Shown here piece after piece: positions 15,951-24,451 of a DNA stretch of 64,000 nucleotides. The notes beneath the pieces are model-generated. The model worked only from the letters and a program-made list of their open reading frames with translations, did no database searches and was not told where the DNA came from. How positions within the stretch are numbered: position 1 is the stretch's first letter; the number at the start of each line of letters is the position of its first letter. The DNA is from Planctomycetota bacterium (GTDB lineage Bacteria; Planctomycetota; UBA8742; UBA2392), in contig JACKID010000001.1 of the NCBI GenBank assembly GCA_020638675.1, positions 496,001 through 560,000 of the forward strand, given 5' to 3'. The position numbers and the translations under genes were made by a program.

Positions 15951-16535
15951 CTATTTCAGGAAACCCAACTCGAAGCGCACGCGCGCCTGGTCGACCTTCA
16001 TGTGGTAGAGACGCGTCTGGGCGGCGTTGCCGGCCATGTCCGGGCGCAGCATGCCCAGCAGCTGGGCGAAGTCGATGGTAACCAGCGCGTCCTTGTGCCG
16101 CAGGGAATCCAGGCTGACCGGCCCGCCGCGCATGAGCTTGCTCAGCAGCCCCATCACGATGTCGGCGAAGGTGCTGCTGAAAGTCAGCGGCTTCTCGACG
16201 CGGAAGAGCACCGAGCCGGACTTGCCGGCCTCACTGTGCGCGATCTCGCGTACGCCGAATTCGATCCTGGTGTCCACGGGCGGGCGCGGCGGCCAGGCCT
16301 TGCCCTTCACCTTGATGCGTGCCGAGAACAGCGCGGCATCGGGGAAGAGCTGCAGCTTCACTTCGCTGATCTCGGCCTCTTGCTGCTCGGCCGAGCCGGA
16401 CTGGATTGTGGCGGCAATCATTTCCTCGGACAACTCAAACGCCAGCACGGTGCGCCCGGTGGCTTCGCGCTTGTACAGCTCATCCACCATGCGCCCGAAG
16501 GCTTTACGTGCCCGCTCAATGTCCGGCTCACCCAT
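15951..16535 (-). CDS. hypothetical protein
   Basis: 194 residues from MGEPDIERARKAFG; the frame extends 86 codons upstream through unlikely Arg-rich sequence that overlaps the divergent MFS gene, so the internal ATG is chosen. Mixed alpha/beta with no signal peptide: a beta-rich middle (EISEVKLQLFPDAALFSARIKVKG) and LLSKLMRGGPVSLDS. No family is recognised. It is upstream of the exchanger gene and divergent from the MFS gene at 16654. Confidence 0.6.
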   Translation of the reverse strand: MGEPDIERARKAFGRMVDELYKREATGRTVLAFELSEEMIAATIQSGSAEQQEAEISEVKLQLFPDAALFSARIKVKGKAWPPRPPVDTRIEFGVREIAHSEAGKSGSVLFRVEKPLTFSSTFADIVMGLLSKLMRGGPVSLDSLRHKDALVTIDFAQLLGMLRPDMAGNAAQTRLYHMKVDQARVRFELGFLK

Positions 16536-16653
16536 GGGCGGCAAGGCTAACTTGGGCGGGGTGCGCGACAAGCGCAATCGAGTTCGCCCGACGGGCAGTG
16601 GCACGGACATTCTTGTCCGTGCACCTTCGCCGTCCGGTTCTACACTCCGGCGC

Positions 16654-17928
16654 ATGACTGAGGTCGCTGAGCCTGTGGATGCACCGCCCGCTTCGCCGCG
16701 GCGTGGTCGCAACCTGTTTCTGCTGTGGCTGGCGCAGTTTGTTTCGGGCACGGGCGACTCGGCCTTCTCCACGTGTATCGGCTTTCTGGTCATCTACCTG
16801 CTTGGGCGCGACGCGGGCTTTGAAGTCGGGCTGACGCGCATGATGGATGCGCTGCCCTTCCTTCTGTTCGGCGCGTACGCGGGCGTGCTGGTAGACCGCT
16901 TCTCGCGCCGCGGGATGATGCTGGTCTCCGACATCGTGCGCGCCGTCGTTGTCGGCTGCGTTCCGGTGTTGTTCTTCGCCGGGGTATTGCAATGGTGGAT
17001 GCTGCCGGTCGTCGCCTTCGCCAGCTACCTGTTCGCGACGGTCTTCAACCCCGCGCGCGATGCGCTGATCCCGGACCTCGCCGAGGGCGCGAATCTCCTT
17101 CGTGTGAACAGCATCTTCCAGACCAGCCAGCAGCTCGCGGTGATCCTCGGCGCCGGGCTGGTCGGGCTGTTCCTCTGGCCTGAGCTGTACGGCAGCCGCC
17201 CGCCCGGGCCGACCGGGATCGCCTGGCTGCTCGCGGCCGACGCCGCCAGCTTTGTCTTCAGTTTCGTCTGCATCCTGCTGGTCCGGGCGCCGCGCAAGAC
17301 CCTCGCAGAAGCAGATTCGCGCCCCAGCTCGTTGCACGAGCTGCGCGAAAGCCTCGCCAACGCCTGGAAAGACCGGCGCCTGCGCGCGCTGCTGTTTCTA
17401 ACGGCCGTGGACAACTTCTTCATCATGGGCCCGGCGATCGTCGGCGGCATGTTCCTCATCAAGTCGCATCTGAAGCTGGAGACATGGGCGTACGGCGTGT
17501 TTGAGGCGCTGCTCGGGCTGGGCTGGTTTGTCGGCACGCTGCTGATCGCGCGCTTTGGCACGCGTATCAAGACGGGCCGGCTCGTCATCTTCGGGATGTT
17601 CATGGACGGCATCACCTACGTGCCGTTCCTGTGGCTCGAGACGTTCCCGCAGTTCCTGGTGGCGATCTTCTTCCACGGGCTGACGATTCCGCTGATTACA
17701 GTGGGGCGCACCACGCTGATCCAGAGGCACTACCCGCGCGAGCGTCTCGGGCGCATCTTCGCGCTGGTGACGATCACGGTGCAGGGTTTCACGGCGCTGA
17801 GCGCGCTGACGACCGGTCTGGCACTCGGCTGGATCGGCCCTCGCGAGCTGTTTTTCATAGGCGGCGCGTGCGGGGCGGTGTGCGGCGTGGTCGGGCTGAC
17901 GTTCGCGAAGCTGCGGGCAACGGAGTAA
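16654..17928 (+). CDS. MFS transporter (MFS_3, exporter-like)
   Basis: 424 residues, about twelve hydrophobic helices. The first loop has the MFS signature in the form GVLVDRFSRRGMMLVSDIVRA. NPARDALIPDLAEGANLLRVNS is typical of the enterobactin-exporter-like MFS_3 group, which are drug or siderophore efflux proteins. The substrate is unknown. A single + strand gene; ribD starts 59 bases downstream. Confidence 0.85.
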   Translation: MTEVAEPVDAPPASPRRGRNLFLLWLAQFVSGTGDSAFSTCIGFLVIYLLGRDAGFEVGLTRMMDALPFLLFGAYAGVLVDRFSRRGMMLVSDIVRAVVVGCVPVLFFAGVLQWWMLPVVAFASYLFATVFNPARDALIPDLAEGANLLRVNSIFQTSQQLAVILGAGLVGLFLWPELYGSRPPGPTGIAWLLAADAASFVFSFVCILLVRAPRKTLAEADSRPSSLHELRESLANAWKDRRLRALLFLTAVDNFFIMGPAIVGGMFLIKSHLKLETWAYGVFEALLGLGWFVGTLLIARFGTRIKTGRLVIFGMFMDGITYVPFLWLETFPQFLVAIFFHGLTIPLITVGRTTLIQRHYPRERLGRIFALVTITVQGFTALSALTTGLALGWIGPRELFFIGGACGAVCGVVGLTFAKLRATE

Positions 17929-17987
17929 GTTGGCCTGTCGCATCGGTGTTGCGCTCGCTAGATTGAGGCGCCCGACAGGATCGCACC

Positions 17988-19145
17988 ATGGCACAGGACC
18001 GCCGATTCATGTGGCGCGCCCTCGAGCTTGCTCGGCGGGGCCAGCCGTACGTCGCCCCCAACCCGATGGTTGGCGCGGTGATCGTCAAGGACGGGCAGAT
18101 CGTCGGCGAAGGTTTTCACGAAGAGTTCGGCGGCCCGCACGCGGAAGTCAACGCGATCCGCATGGCCGGCGAAAAGGCCAAGGGCGCGACGATGTACGTC
18201 ACGCTTGAGCCCTGTTGCGAGGCCTACGAAGGCAAGAAGACCCCGCCCTGCGTGCCGCAAGTAGTGCAGGCCGGTTTGTCGCGCGTCGTAGTCGCGGTGC
18301 AGGACCCGCACCCGAACGTGGCAGGCAACGGCATCAAGGCGCTGGCCGCGGCGGGGATTGACGTGACGGTGGGCGAATGCCTCGACGAGGCCGCCGAGCT
18401 GAATGCCGCGTTCTTCATGCACGTGCGGCGCGGACGCCCGCTGGTGACGGCCAAGTGGGCGATGACCTTCGACGGCAAGATCGCGACGCGTACCGGCGAC
18501 GCGCGCTGGATCAGCAGTGAGGCGTCGCGCCGCGAAGTGCACTACGACCGCGGCTGCACCGGCGCGCTGATTGTCGGCACCGGCACGGTCGAGCGCGATG
18601 ACCCGCACCTGACCGCCCGCGGCGACGTCGGGCGCCAACCGCTGCGCGTCGTGATTGACCGCGATCTGCGCATCGGCATCGATCGCAACCTGGTGAAGAC
18701 GGCCGCCGATTTCCCGGTGTTCATCTATTGCTCCGAGAACGCGCCGGAGGAGAAGCAGAAGCAGCTTGAGGACGCGGGCGTCTACCTGATCCTGCTGCCC
18801 GCGCCAGAGGGAAAGTTGCGCTGGCTTGAGATTCTGCACGATCTTGGCGACCGCGACGTGACCAGCGCGATCATTGAGGGCGGCGGCGGCTTGTTCGCCA
18901 CGGCCTTTCAGGAACGCGCGGTTGACCGGGTGAAGATTTACCTTGCGCCCAAGATCTTCGGCGGCGAGTCGGCCACGACACCGGTGGAAGGCCCGGGCGT
19001 GCCGGACGTGGAGCGCGCCATCACCTTCGACAACGTCAAGACCCGCACCGTCGGACCGGACGTGGTGATCGAAGGCAGCGTCGTCTATCCAGAGGAAGCC
19101 GGCCCCAGCCCCAGCGGCTACTGGAAGGGCTACCAGGGGCAATAG
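17988..19145 (+). CDS. ribD: bifunctional riboflavin biosynthesis deaminase/reductase RibD
   Basis: 385 residues with the two riboflavin-pathway activities: deamination of the diaminopyrimidine intermediate and NADPH reduction of the ribosyl side chain. The N-terminal deaminase has zinc ligands His51 (in HAEVNA), Cys76 (EPCC) and Cys88 (TPPC). The C-terminal reductase begins with PLVTAKWAMTFDGKIAT and contains GALIVGTGTVERDDP and IIEGGGGLFATAF. The usual Cys-Ser in the deaminase motif is Cys-Cys here. No other rib gene is adjacent; an IS200-like element separates it from radA. Confidence 0.93.
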   Translation: MAQDRRFMWRALELARRGQPYVAPNPMVGAVIVKDGQIVGEGFHEEFGGPHAEVNAIRMAGEKAKGATMYVTLEPCCEAYEGKKTPPCVPQVVQAGLSRVVVAVQDPHPNVAGNGIKALAAAGIDVTVGECLDEAAELNAAFFMHVRRGRPLVTAKWAMTFDGKIATRTGDARWISSEASRREVHYDRGCTGALIVGTGTVERDDPHLTARGDVGRQPLRVVIDRDLRIGIDRNLVKTAADFPVFIYCSENAPEEKQKQLEDAGVYLILLPAPEGKLRWLEILHDLGDRDVTSAIIEGGGGLFATAFQERAVDRVKIYLAPKIFGGESATTPVEGPGVPDVERAITFDNVKTRTVGPDVVIEGSVVYPEEAGPSPSGYWKGYQGQ

Positions 19146-19193
19146 CCGGCCCAACGTGTCGATTGGGGGTTGGCCCCGTCAGGGGCCATGGAT

Positions 19194-19792
19194 CTTAGCC
19201 CACGGCTTCAGCCGTGGGTAACATGAGCGCAAAACCAATCGCGCCCTGTAGGGGCGCTGCAAAGGGGCGCCATGGGGCACACCTATACGAATCTGAATTA
19301 CCACCTCGTGTTCAGCACCAAGGACCGGCTGCCACTGATCACCCAGGATGTGCAGCCGCGTCTGTACGCCTACATCGGCGGGATCATCCGGGACGTAAAA
19401 GGCGAGATGCTCGCGATTGGCGGCGTGGACGACCACGTACACATCCTGTGCCGCCTTGGCACGGTTGTCTCCGTGGCTGACGTATTGAGGCAGATCAAGG
19501 GGAGCTCATCCAGGTGGGCGAACGATGAGTTGGAGCTGGGCAGCAAGTTCGGGTGGCAGACAGGATATGCGGCCTTCAGTGTCAGCCAGTCGAAGACGCC
19601 CAATGTGGAGCGCTACATCGCCGAGCAGGAAGAGCACCACCGAAGCGTCGGATTCAAGGAAGAGTTGATCGACTTCCTCAAGCGGCACGGTACGGAGTAC
19701 GACGAGCGGTATTTGTGGGATTGATGCAGCGCCCCTCCGGGGCGCGCCTGATCTTGGTGCCGGGATACCCACGGCTGAAGCCGTGGGCTAAG
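19194..19792 (+). mobile_element. IS200/IS605-type element (tnpA only) with paired hairpin ends
   Basis: The transposase gene lies between two perfect 27-bp inverted copies (19194-19220 and 19766-19792), each itself a hairpin of CCCACGGCT/AGCCGTGGG. Just inside are a second pair of hairpins (19240-19260 and 19725-19745) that are also inverted matches with two differences. Subterminal hairpins are expected for single-strand transposition by Y1 transposases and for REP-type units. No tnpB is present. It lies between ribD and radA without breaking either. Confidence 0.8.
19272..19724 (+). CDS. tnpA: IS200/IS605-family Y1 transposase TnpA
   Basis: 150 residues, full length for the family. It begins HTYTNLNYHLVFSTKDRLP, typical of the group, and carries the HUH motif DDHVHIL (His55, His57) and the catalytic tyrosine Tyr115 in NVERYIAEQEEHH. 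These cut and rejoin single-stranded DNA at hairpin ends. The frame is intact with all catalytic residues, so it may be active. It could alternatively be classed as a REP-associated (RAYT-like) transposase, given the REP-like flanks. Confidence 0.9.
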   Translation: MGHTYTNLNYHLVFSTKDRLPLITQDVQPRLYAYIGGIIRDVKGEMLAIGGVDDHVHILCRLGTVVSVADVLRQIKGSSSRWANDELELGSKFGWQTGYAAFSVSQSKTPNVERYIAEQEEHHRSVGFKEELIDFLKRHGTEYDERYLWD

Positions 19793-19873
19793 TGCCTTGG
19801 CCGCTGGGCGGCCGACTGCCGTCTCAGAGTTCGAACTTTGAACTTCGCACTTCTCCGTGGTATCACGCCGCCC

Positions 19874-21250
19874 ATGGCCAAAAAGACCAAGATGGTTTTT
19901 GCCTGTCGCGAGTGTGGCTACAACTCGCCGAAGTGGCTGGGCAAGTGCCCGGGCTGCAACGCGTGGAACACGCTGGTCGAAGAACTTGACGTGTCAAAGG
20001 TGCGCCCGTCACGGCGCGCCGCGCTGAACACTCCCACCAAGCCCCAGCGCATCAAGGACGTTACGCCGCTGGAATCGTCGCGTGTGCGCACCGGCATCGG
20101 CGAGCTTGACCGCGTGCTGGGAGGCGGCTTCGTGCCCGGCTCGGCCGTGCTGCTGGCGGGAGATCCCGGCATCGGCAAGAGCACGCTGGTGCTGCAGGCC
20201 GCCGCAAAGTTCGGCGCGTCGACGGGCAAGCCGGTGCTGTATGTAACCGGCGAAGAGTCGGCCGAGCAGGTCAAGCTGCGCGCCGAGCGGCTGGGCTGCC
20301 TGGGCAATGAGCTGTTCGTCGTGGCCGAGACGATGCTGGACGCGATCCGCAACCACATCAAGGAGCTCGAGCCCGCGCTGTGCATCATCGATTCCGTGCA
20401 GACGCTGTACGACTCCGAGCTGCCCAGCGCCCCCGGCAGCGTGGGCCAGGTGCGCGAGTGCGCCGCGGGCATCATCATGCAGGCGAAGTCGTTGCACATG
20501 CCGGTGATTCTCGTGGGCCACGTGACGAAAGAGGGCACGGTCGCCGGCCCTCGCACGCTGGAGCACATGGTGGACACGGTGCTCAACTTTGAGGGCGAGA
20601 AGTTTCAGGCCTATCGACTGCTGCGCGCGAGCAAGAACCGCTTCGGCAGCACCGGCGAGCTGGGCGTGTTCGAGATGCGGCAGGAGGGGCTCGTCGAAGT
20701 CGAGAACGCCAGCAAGGTGTTTCTGGATGAGTACGACAACTCGCGCAGCGGCTGCGCGATCCTGCCTGCGGCCGAGGGTACGCGCGTGCTGCTGGTCGAG
20801 GTGCAGGCGCTGGTGAGCCCCAGCCCGATGTCGTCGCCGCGGCGCCGATTCACGGGGCTTGAGCAGAACCGCGCCCACATGCTGCTGGCTGTCCTGGAGC
20901 GGCGCGCCGGGCTGCGTTTGAGCCAGCTTGAGGTCTACCTGAACATCGTCGGCGGCGTGATGGTGGATGAGCCGGGCGCGGACCTCGCGACCTGTTTCGC
21001 CGTCGCCAGCAGCGCGCAGGAAGTGAAGCTGCCGCCTGCGACGGTGTTCGTCGGCGAGGTGGGGCTGGCGGGGGAAGTGCGCAGCGTGACACAGATGCAG
21101 CAAAGGCTCGACGAAGCAAGTAAACTCGGCTTCCAGCAGGCGGTGGTGCCCAAGCTGCGCGGCGAAAACGTGCGCGCACCGAAGGATTTCCGTCTGATCC
21201 AGATCAGCAACCTGCGCGAAGGCCTCGAGAAGTTCTACCTGGTGGAGTAA
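19874..21250 (+). CDS. radA: DNA repair protein RadA
   Basis: A 458-residue RecA-like branch-migration helicase that helps process recombination intermediates. N-terminal zinc finger Cys11, Cys14, Cys25, Cys28; Walker A AGDPGIGKST (95-104); the RadA-specific KNRFG (254-258); and a C-terminal Lon-like domain from about 290 with GGVMVDEPGADLA and VGEVGLAGEVR. Length and domains are complete. The ATG at 19874 begins MAKKTKMVFACREC, the standard start; the frame continues upstream into the IS element but that has no support. The gene at 21253 follows after two bases. Confidence 0.95.
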   Translation: MAKKTKMVFACRECGYNSPKWLGKCPGCNAWNTLVEELDVSKVRPSRRAALNTPTKPQRIKDVTPLESSRVRTGIGELDRVLGGGFVPGSAVLLAGDPGIGKSTLVLQAAAKFGASTGKPVLYVTGEESAEQVKLRAERLGCLGNELFVVAETMLDAIRNHIKELEPALCIIDSVQTLYDSELPSAPGSVGQVRECAAGIIMQAKSLHMPVILVGHVTKEGTVAGPRTLEHMVDTVLNFEGEKFQAYRLLRASKNRFGSTGELGVFEMRQEGLVEVENASKVFLDEYDNSRSGCAILPAAEGTRVLLVEVQALVSPSPMSSPRRRFTGLEQNRAHMLLAVLERRAGLRLSQLEVYLNIVGGVMVDEPGADLATCFAVASSAQEVKLPPATVFVGEVGLAGEVRSVTQMQQRLDEASKLGFQQAVVPKLRGENVRAPKDFRLIQISNLREGLEKFYLVE

Positions 21251-21252
21251 GC

Positions 21253-21684
21253 ATGTCGGACGCGGCGCCTGAGACCATACCCGCAGCGGAGACACCTGAG
21301 CCGAAGCGTCGGGAACGCCCGCCGGCTGAGAAGCGTGGGCTGCTGGTGTTTCTCACGCTCGGGATGCTGGCGGGCGTTGGCGGGTGCGTCTTTGTTTCGA
21401 TGTCGGTGGGACAGGGGGTTGAGCTGGCGCGCGACTTCGGGCGCGAGCTTTCCGGGCTCGCCCAGTTCTATGTCTCGACCGCGACCGGCGCGTACGTCAT
21501 TCCCGTGTTCACCTGGATCGTCGCGTTGGCCGTCACCAAGGGTGGACGCACGCAGCACAACATCGGCTCGATGCTCGCGATCCTGATGTTTGCCTTCGCC
21601 GTTCTATGGGCGGCGGGCTCGGTGATGGCATTCATGGACAGCTACAACCCCGGGCTGTCCGCGCCGCCTTCCACCATGCCCTAA
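21253..21684 (+). CDS. small membrane protein, unknown
   Basis: 143 residues: a Pro/Glu-rich soluble N-terminus of about 30, then three hydrophobic helices. No family is recognised. GGTGGAG in the end of radA acts as its ribosome-binding site, and only two bases separate it from the radA stop, so it is cotranscribed with radA. Its stop overlaps the convergent gene at 21681. Confidence 0.65.
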   Translation: MSDAAPETIPAAETPEPKRRERPPAEKRGLLVFLTLGMLAGVGGCVFVSMSVGQGVELARDFGRELSGLAQFYVSTATGAYVIPVFTWIVALAVTKGGRTQHNIGSMLAILMFAFAVLWAAGSVMAFMDSYNPGLSAPPSTMP

Positions 21685-22586
21685 GCCTGCACGCGTTGTG
21701 GTGAGCCGGCGGCCGCGATCGAGCGCTTGAGTTCCTCGACCATCGCGGGTTCGATCACCCAGTAACGCAGCAAGTCTTCTGACTTCGCTTCCTTGCGCCT
21801 GCCGTTCTTCTCGGTCCATTTGAGCGTGATCGTGACGTACATCGGCTCGTTGCCCGCCGGACAGGAGTACAGGGTGACCTCGGCCCGCACTTGTGATGAA
21901 CGGTCGATCGCGGGGCGCACTATGCCCTGCCAGTCGCCCGCCCGGGCGGCGTTGCTGAGCTGGTTGCCGTGAACGGATCCAATCGTGCCGAGCTTGGTGC
22001 GTCGCGCCCAGCCGTCACAGCCTTCGCAATAGGGGCGGGTCACGAGCCCCAGCGGCGCCACCGCGGCCGCACCGATGACAATTGCAGCCTCAATCAGCCA
22101 TACGATGTAGACCATCACGCCGCTGAAATTCAGTCCTTTTTCCTCGGACATGCCGGGCCCGGTGCCGGACCCGCGCCCGCTCGTGACCTGCCAACCGGTT
22201 TCGACCCGCGCGTCGAGGTAGTCCGTGAATCCGATGGTCAGGCCCTGCTCGGCGAACATGGGGTCTTTCTCCACGTCGGCCTTAACGAACTGGAAGGCCC
22301 AGTAGTAGGACGCGGCCAACCCGAGGATCCCAACCATCGCGCCCAGCCCCATTGCGAGTTTGTGGTTGCGGCACTTGCCGAGCCGCAGCCCGAACGCCGC
22401 GATCAAACCCAGTCCCAGCCCGAACACCACGGTCAGTCCGATGCTCAGAACAATGTAGGGGATCCAGTCCACCAGCAGCGCATACAGCCAGGCCGTCGCG
22501 AAGCCGCCCGCCAGGCCAAACAAGGGAACAATGAAGAACACCAGCGGGCTGAACCGGCCGGTTGGCTGATAGACCTGGATGGTCAT
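21681..22586 (-). CDS. membrane protein with C-terminal soluble domain, unknown
   Basis: 301 residues. Four hydrophobic helices in the first 180 residues are followed by CEGCDGW, a possible half zinc site, and a soluble domain (LSNAARAGDWQGI to the end) that may bind a ligand or partner. The start MTIQVYQPTGRFSPL is chosen because upstream codons are unlikely coding; no clear ribosome-binding site precedes it. It converges on and overlaps the radA-linked gene by four bases. Confidence 0.6.
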   Translation of the reverse strand: MTIQVYQPTGRFSPLVFFIVPLFGLAGGFATAWLYALLVDWIPYIVLSIGLTVVFGLGLGLIAAFGLRLGKCRNHKLAMGLGAMVGILGLAASYYWAFQFVKADVEKDPMFAEQGLTIGFTDYLDARVETGWQVTSGRGSGTGPGMSEEKGLNFSGVMVYIVWLIEAAIVIGAAAVAPLGLVTRPYCEGCDGWARRTKLGTIGSVHGNQLSNAARAGDWQGIVRPAIDRSSQVRAEVTLYSCPAGNEPMYVTITLKWTEKNGRRKEAKSEDLLRYWVIEPAMVEELKRSIAAAGSPQRVQA

Positions 22587-22739
22587 GGGAGGGCTCGTGA
22601 TTGTGCGGGTCAAGTTGCATTCTCGTGACCCCGCGGCGGGCTTGCAAGCTTCGGGCTTACAAACGTGTGGGTGCATCGTAATCGCTGCGGGAGCCTGCGT
22701 GTCGTTCAATGATTGCGTGAACGATACGGAGGAACACAG

Positions 22740-23210
22740 ATGACCATTGCCGCACGCCCCACCCCAAGGCTTCCCAAGTCCGCACCGCTGCCCCGCGGGC
22801 GCATGATCAACCAGCAGCCGCTGCCGCACGAGGCGGGCTCCGACAACGTGTACTACAAGAACGCCGCGCCGCAGGCCTATGTGCCGTACGCGCCGCAGAA
22901 CCCGGCACGCCCGTACACCGTGCGCCACCAGTACGTCGCGCCGGACAACTCGATGATGACGCTGGCGCTCGTCGGGTTGATCGTGACGACCTTCCTGGGC
23001 ATCCCCCTCGGGTTATTCACCGGGCCGTCCGCGCTGAAACGCGCCGATCGCGTGCAGGAGCTGATTCGAAACGGGCGTCGCCCTCAAACCGACAGCAGCA
23101 CGATCAGCTCGGTGCGGATCCTGTCATGGATCTCGATCGTCTGGAGCATTCCGCTGCTGCTGATCTGGGTTGCCGTGTTCGGACTGCTGTTTCTGTCGCT
23201 GATCCACTAG
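22740..23210 (+). CDS. small two-helix membrane protein, unknown
   Basis: 156 residues. The first 70 are Pro/Tyr-rich and probably unstructured; two hydrophobic helices (MMTLALVGLIVTTFLGIPLGLFTGP and ILSWISIVWSIPLLLIWVAVFGLLF) bracket a basic loop ALKRADRVQELIRNGRR. GGAGG stands eight bases before the ATG. The layout resembles DUF4190-type proteins, but I do not assign it. Confidence 0.6.
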   Translation: MTIAARPTPRLPKSAPLPRGRMINQQPLPHEAGSDNVYYKNAAPQAYVPYAPQNPARPYTVRHQYVAPDNSMMTLALVGLIVTTFLGIPLGLFTGPSALKRADRVQELIRNGRRPQTDSSTISSVRILSWISIVWSIPLLLIWVAVFGLLFLSLIH

Positions 23211-23245
23211 CCCCACGATTTCCACCCATCAGGGACAGCGACATG

Positions 23246-23272
23246 GCGGGGACGGGACTGGCCCGTCCCCGC
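23246..23272. terminator. hairpin between convergent genes
   Basis: Perfect 11-bp stem GCGGGGACGGG/CCCGTCCCCGC with a five-base loop between the stops at 23210 (+) and 23275 (-). T-rich sequence (ATCTATTT) follows on the plus strand only, so it serves mainly the plus-strand gene. Confidence 0.5.
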
Positions 23273-23274
23273 AT

Positions 23275-24450
23275 CTATTTGCCGGGCGGACGCCGTTTCG
23301 GTGCGGGTGCTCGCGCGACCTTGCCGCGACCTGACGGCGGCTTTGCCGCGGGCGGAGCCTTGACGACTCTCGTGCTTGGCGAGCCTGCCGGGGGCGGCGC
23401 GGCCACGACCTTCTTGCCGGCCGGTGGCGGCGCCGATACGACTTTCTTGCCCACGGGCGGCGGCGCAGCCACCACCTGCTTGCCCACCGGCGGAGGCGCG
23501 GGAACAGGTTTTCCGGCAACCGGCGGAGGCGCGGGCACCACTGTGCTGGGAGGGCGCGTGTGCATACCGGTGCCCCGCCGCGAAGGCACCGTAGTAATGC
23601 GGCCGCCGCCCATGCGCGCGCGGCCTTGCGCGCGTTTCAGGTCTTCATGGAAGGCGCGAAACTCGTGCAGCCCGCCCAGCCCGATCGCGGTCTGGTTCAA
23701 CTCAATGGCGGAGGCGAAGTCGCCAAGCTCGGCCATGCACTGTGCGGCGTAGTGGTAGGCCCAGGAACTCTCGTGGTCGCGCTCAGTGATCACGCGGTAG
23801 GCGTCGGCCGCCTTGCGCCATTCGCCCACGTCACGATACAGCTGTCCCAGCGAAAACAGCGTGTGCATCAGGCGGGTTTCGTCCCACTCGGTCTGCCATG
23901 CCAGTGCGCCCCAGTTCAGCGCCTGGGCAGTTTCGCCCTGCAGGCGGAAGTACAGGAACGCGGTGCGCGCGTAGAGGTCGTTGTCGCCGAAGCGCGTGTA
24001 GACTTCGCCGAGCGCCTTCTCGGCCGTCGCGAAGTCACCCTTGAAGCAGTGCAACTCGACGTAGACCTCCCAGCCCATGTCGTATTCGGGGTCCATCTTG
24101 ATGGCGCGATAGGCCCAGGGGATGGCGACGGTCAGGGCGCGCGGGTCGAAGATGTCCACGTCGACCACGCCCAGACGGTAGATGCACGCGGCTGCCAGCG
24201 CGTAGCCGCCGCCGAACGTGGGGTCGGCCTGGATCGCGGAAACGGCGAGGTCCATTACCATGAAGATGCGTTCGGTGTCGCGCTCGTAGCCGTACAGGCT
24301 CGGCGCGTTGGCGAGGAACGCCTCGGCCTGGCTGCGCTCGCCGCCGACGAGGTCGGTAATCTCCATTTCCAGGTACGGCGCCGCGGGCGCGAGAGCCATT
24401 TCGGCTTCGAGTATGCGGGCTTTGATCAGGTCTTCGTCTTGGTGTTGCAA
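23275..24450 (-). CDS. TPR protein with C-terminal Pro-Lys repeats
   Basis: 391 residues. Residues about 50-270 are TPR-like helical pairs (for example WEVYVELHCFKGDFATAEKALGEVYTRFGDND and AYHYAAQCMAELGDFASAIELNQTA). From about 300 the protein becomes a basic Pro-rich tail with an 11-residue repeat of the form VxAPPPVGKKV, present about five times, ending KVARAPAPKRRPPGK. TPRs bind proteins; the tail may bind nucleic acid, polysaccharide or membrane. No signal peptide. It starts one base after the stop of the next TPR gene, so the two form an operon. Confidence 0.7.
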   Translation of the reverse strand: MQHQDEDLIKARILEAEMALAPAAPYLEMEITDLVGGERSQAEAFLANAPSLYGYERDTERIFMVMDLAVSAIQADPTFGGGYALAAACIYRLGVVDVDIFDPRALTVAIPWAYRAIKMDPEYDMGWEVYVELHCFKGDFATAEKALGEVYTRFGDNDLYARTAFLYFRLQGETAQALNWGALAWQTEWDETRLMHTLFSLGQLYRDVGEWRKAADAYRVITERDHESSWAYHYAAQCMAELGDFASAIELNQTAIGLGGLHEFRAFHEDLKRAQGRARMGGGRITTVPSRRGTGMHTRPPSTVVPAPPPVAGKPVPAPPPVGKQVVAAPPPVGKKVVSAPPPAGKKVVAAPPPAGSPSTRVVKAPPAAKPPSGRGKVARAPAPKRRPPGK

Positions 24451-24451
24451 G

